This document shows positions 62,465 through 64,000 of a stretch of DNA of 64,000 bases, one piece after another. Made by a program: the position numbers and the translations under genes. The notes under the pieces were generated by a model. It searched no databases, was not told where the DNA came from, and worked only from the letters and a program-made list of their open reading frames with translations. This DNA is from Burkholderiales bacterium Ga0077544 (GTDB lineage Bacteria; Pseudomonadota; Gammaproteobacteria; Burkholderiales; Burkholderiaceae_D): assembly GCA_001464355.1 (NCBI GenBank), contig LNEU01000033.1:186001-250000 (forward strand), given 5' to 3'. Each line of letters begins with the position of its first letter. The stretch's first letter is position 1.

Positions 62465-62807
62465 TGTGGTCTCGCTAATCGGCAAATAATAAATCGGAAG
62501 TCACGCGCCCATCGCCAAATCTCTGGCAGCTGGTGCATGCTGATGCCGAACGGCGACAACACAAATACCAACACCCTGGGTAGTGAACCCTGAATTAGAC
62601 AGCATTTTCCGCTTCCCTGTCAATCACTTAGCGTTATTGCGCTGCCTGGTTGCCGAATAGTTACTTGATGAAATAAGCGTCCAGCCTGTGGATAACTCTG
62701 GCCGCTCGGGTTAGAATAGGCCAACGCGTGGCATGCCAACAGGCATATAAATAGACCACCCAAGGGCAGTAAAGCAGTATCCCCGTATCAATTCAAGTAG
62801 ACGATTC
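62465..62807. other. rpmH-dnaA intergenic region with one DnaA box
   Basis: 343 bases without a gene. It contains the rpmH promoter and one perfect DnaA box, TGTGGATAA, at 62687-62695, well suited to DnaA autoregulation. No second perfect box or clear AT-rich tract is seen, so it is a weaker origin candidate than the 23.6-kb gap. Confidence 0.7.
62594..62623 (-). promoter_or_regulatory. Sigma-70 promoter of the rpmH operon
   Basis: On the minus strand, a perfect TTGACA (62618-62623) and TCTAAT (62594-62599) are separated by 18 bases. Confidence 0.65.
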
Positions 62808-64000
62808 ATGGAAAATTTCTGGCAGAGCTGCTCCGCCCAGTTGGAGCAGGAGTTGACGCCTCAACAATATAGTGCGTGGATCAAACCGCTCGCCCCTCTC
62901 GATTTCGAGGACGGCAGGTTGCGGATCGCCGCGCCGAATCGTTTCAAGCTGGATTGGGTAAAAACCCAGTTCGCCAGTCGCATCACCAGCCTCGCCTCCC
63001 AATTCTGGGAAGAGCCGATCGACGTCCAGTTCGTCCTCGATCCGCGTTTGAATGCGGCCAGGAAGCCGAGTGCGCAAGCCAGTGTTGCCCCAAGTCAATC
63101 CGACAACGTGCCATCGAATGTGCTGGAACCGATCCCGTCCAATGCCACCGATCACACGCCGCGTCGCGATCAAAGCCGTATTAATACAGCGCTGACATTT
63201 GACAGTTTCGTTACCGGTAAAGCTAACCAGCTGGCGCGCGCCGCCGCGATCCAGGTGGCCAATAATCCCGGCAGTTCATACAACCCGCTGTTCTTGTATG
63301 GCGGCGTAGGCCTCGGCAAAACCCATTTGATCCACGCCATCGGCAACCAGATCCTGGCCGAGAATCCGGATACAAAAATCCGCTACATCCATGCTGAACA
63401 GTACGTTAGAGACGTAGTGACTGCTTACCAGCGCAAGGGTTTTGACGATTTCAAGCGTTACTACCACTCACTCGACCTGTTGCTGATTGACGACATCCAA
63501 TTCTTTGGTGGCAAGAGTCGCACGCAGGAAGAATTCTTCTATGCGTTCGAAGCATTGATTGCAGCCAAGAAACAAATCATCATCACCAGCGACACCTATC
63601 CGAAAGAGATTTCGGGCATGGATGACCGCCTGATTTCACGTTTCGACTCGGGTTTGACGGTCGCCGTCGAGCCGCCGGAGCTGGAAATGCGCGTTGCCAT
63701 TTTGCTCAAAAAAGCCGTCCAGGAAGGCGTGACCTTCTCCGATGATGTTGCTTTTTTTGTTGCCAAACATCTACGTTCTAACGTCCGTGAGCTGGAAGGC
63801 GCCTTGCGCAAAATCCTCGCTTACTCGCGTTTTCATGGCAAAGACATCACGATTGAGGTGGTCAAAGACGCACTGAAAGATCTGCTGTCGGTACAAAATC
63901 GCCAGATCTCGGTCGAGAATATTCAAAAGACAGTGGCTGACTTTTTCAATATCAAGGTCGCCGATATGTACTCCAAGAAGCGCCCGGCCAACATTGCGCG
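62808..64000 (+). CDS. dnaA: Chromosomal replication initiator DnaA (cut by the window edge)
   Basis: 397 codons are visible from ATG 62808, with no stop before the window ends. Domain I opens [20 protein letters not shown]. The AAA+ domain has Walker [10 protein letters not shown] near residue 165 and Walker [11 protein letters not shown] near 224; sensor II and the start of DNA-binding domain IV follow. It unwinds oriC at DnaA boxes. The remainder lies outside. Confidence 0.98.
   Translation, partial: MENFWQSCSAQLEQELTPQQYSAWIKPLAPLDFEDGRLRIAAPNRFKLDWVKTQFASRITSLASQFWEEPIDVQFVLDPRLNAARKPSAQASVAPSQSDNVPSNVLEPIPSNATDHTPRRDQSRINTALTFDSFVTGKANQLARAAAIQVANNPGSSYNPLFLYGGVGLGKTHLIHAIGNQILAENPDTKIRYIHAEQYVRDVVTAYQRKGFDDFKRYYHSLDLLLIDDIQFFGGKSRTQEEFFYAFEALIAAKKQIIITSDTYPKEISGMDDRLISRFDSGLTVAVEPPELEMRVAILLKKAVQEGVTFSDDVAFFVAKHLRSNVRELEGALRKILAYSRFHGKDITIEVVKDALKDLLSVQNRQISVENIQKTVADFFNIKVADMYSKKRPANIA

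Overview
The window is a chromosomal segment of a betaproteobacterium, most likely an Oxalobacteraceae member close to Herminiimonas or Janthinobacterium. This is inferred from gene order and family resemblance, not from a database search. It spans the replication-origin neighbourhood. At the right edge is rpmH-rnpA-yidD-yidC-mnmE facing dnaA, which runs off the window. In the left third is mnmG-rsmG-(lipocalin)-parA-parB followed by the ATP synthase operon. Two perfect parS sites lie at about 19.4 and 21.2 kb. A 400-base gap at 23.6-23.95 kb holds three perfect DnaA boxes beside an AT-rich tract, making it the best oriC candidate here although dnaA lies 39 kb away.

Layout. 0-6.4 kb: a YcgR/PilZ flagellar brake, a SHOCT lipoprotein whose last codons look frameshifted at an A9 run, an Hsp20 gene with a sigma-32 promoter and a ROSE-type RNA thermometer, a Fur-box TonB siderophore receptor with a decayed partner gene, PPK2 and a CoA-binding protein. 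6.4-13.6 kb: atpIBEFHAGDC with a strong promoter and terminator. 13.7-19.4 kb: an alpha/beta hydrolase split by an amber codon, then parB, parA, lipocalin, rsmG and mnmG. 19.4-24.8 kb: a TSUP permease, a GMC oxidoreductase and an MmsA-type dehydrogenase (together a plausible 3-hydroxypropionate catabolic pair), the candidate origin, and mtnN. 24.8-29.6 kb: AsmA, a LysR regulator and four small orphan genes.

29.6-42.3 kb is a molybdenum/formate block. It contains a 5'-truncated metal-independent formate dehydrogenase, modE-modABC, a ModE-like HTH plus periplasmic-binding-domain regulator, the soluble molybdenum NAD-dependent formate dehydrogenase fdsGBA-fdhD-fdsD, and an orphan tungstate-binding protein (TupA). 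Together they take up oxyanion, sense it, insert the cofactor and oxidise formate to CO2 with NADH production.

42.3-55 kb is mostly single-gene accessory content: MgtC, a luciferase-like monooxygenase, TesB, PAP2 phosphatase, DUF1428, a DUF2061 gene with a possible Fur box, a 2-hydroxyacid dehydrogenase, a MOSC protein, and an 852-residue protein with two tandem Cache-like halves fused to CheW and no visible membrane segment. A one-domain asparaginase homologue, a Lar-like zinc-ribbon protein and a 41-residue secreted peptide follow. 55-64 kb: monomeric isocitrate dehydrogenase, DinD (AT-richer, probably acquired), mnmE, yidC, yidD, rnpA, rpmH and dnaA. I see no tRNA, rRNA, CRISPR array or insertion sequence. 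The signs of decay (four broken or suspect reading frames) and the small-gene clusters lie in accessory stretches between conserved operons. The unusual items are the tandem Cache-CheW protein, the candidate origin and coding-sequence parS, the HpdH-like enzyme with altered catalytic residues, and the ROSE thermometer.
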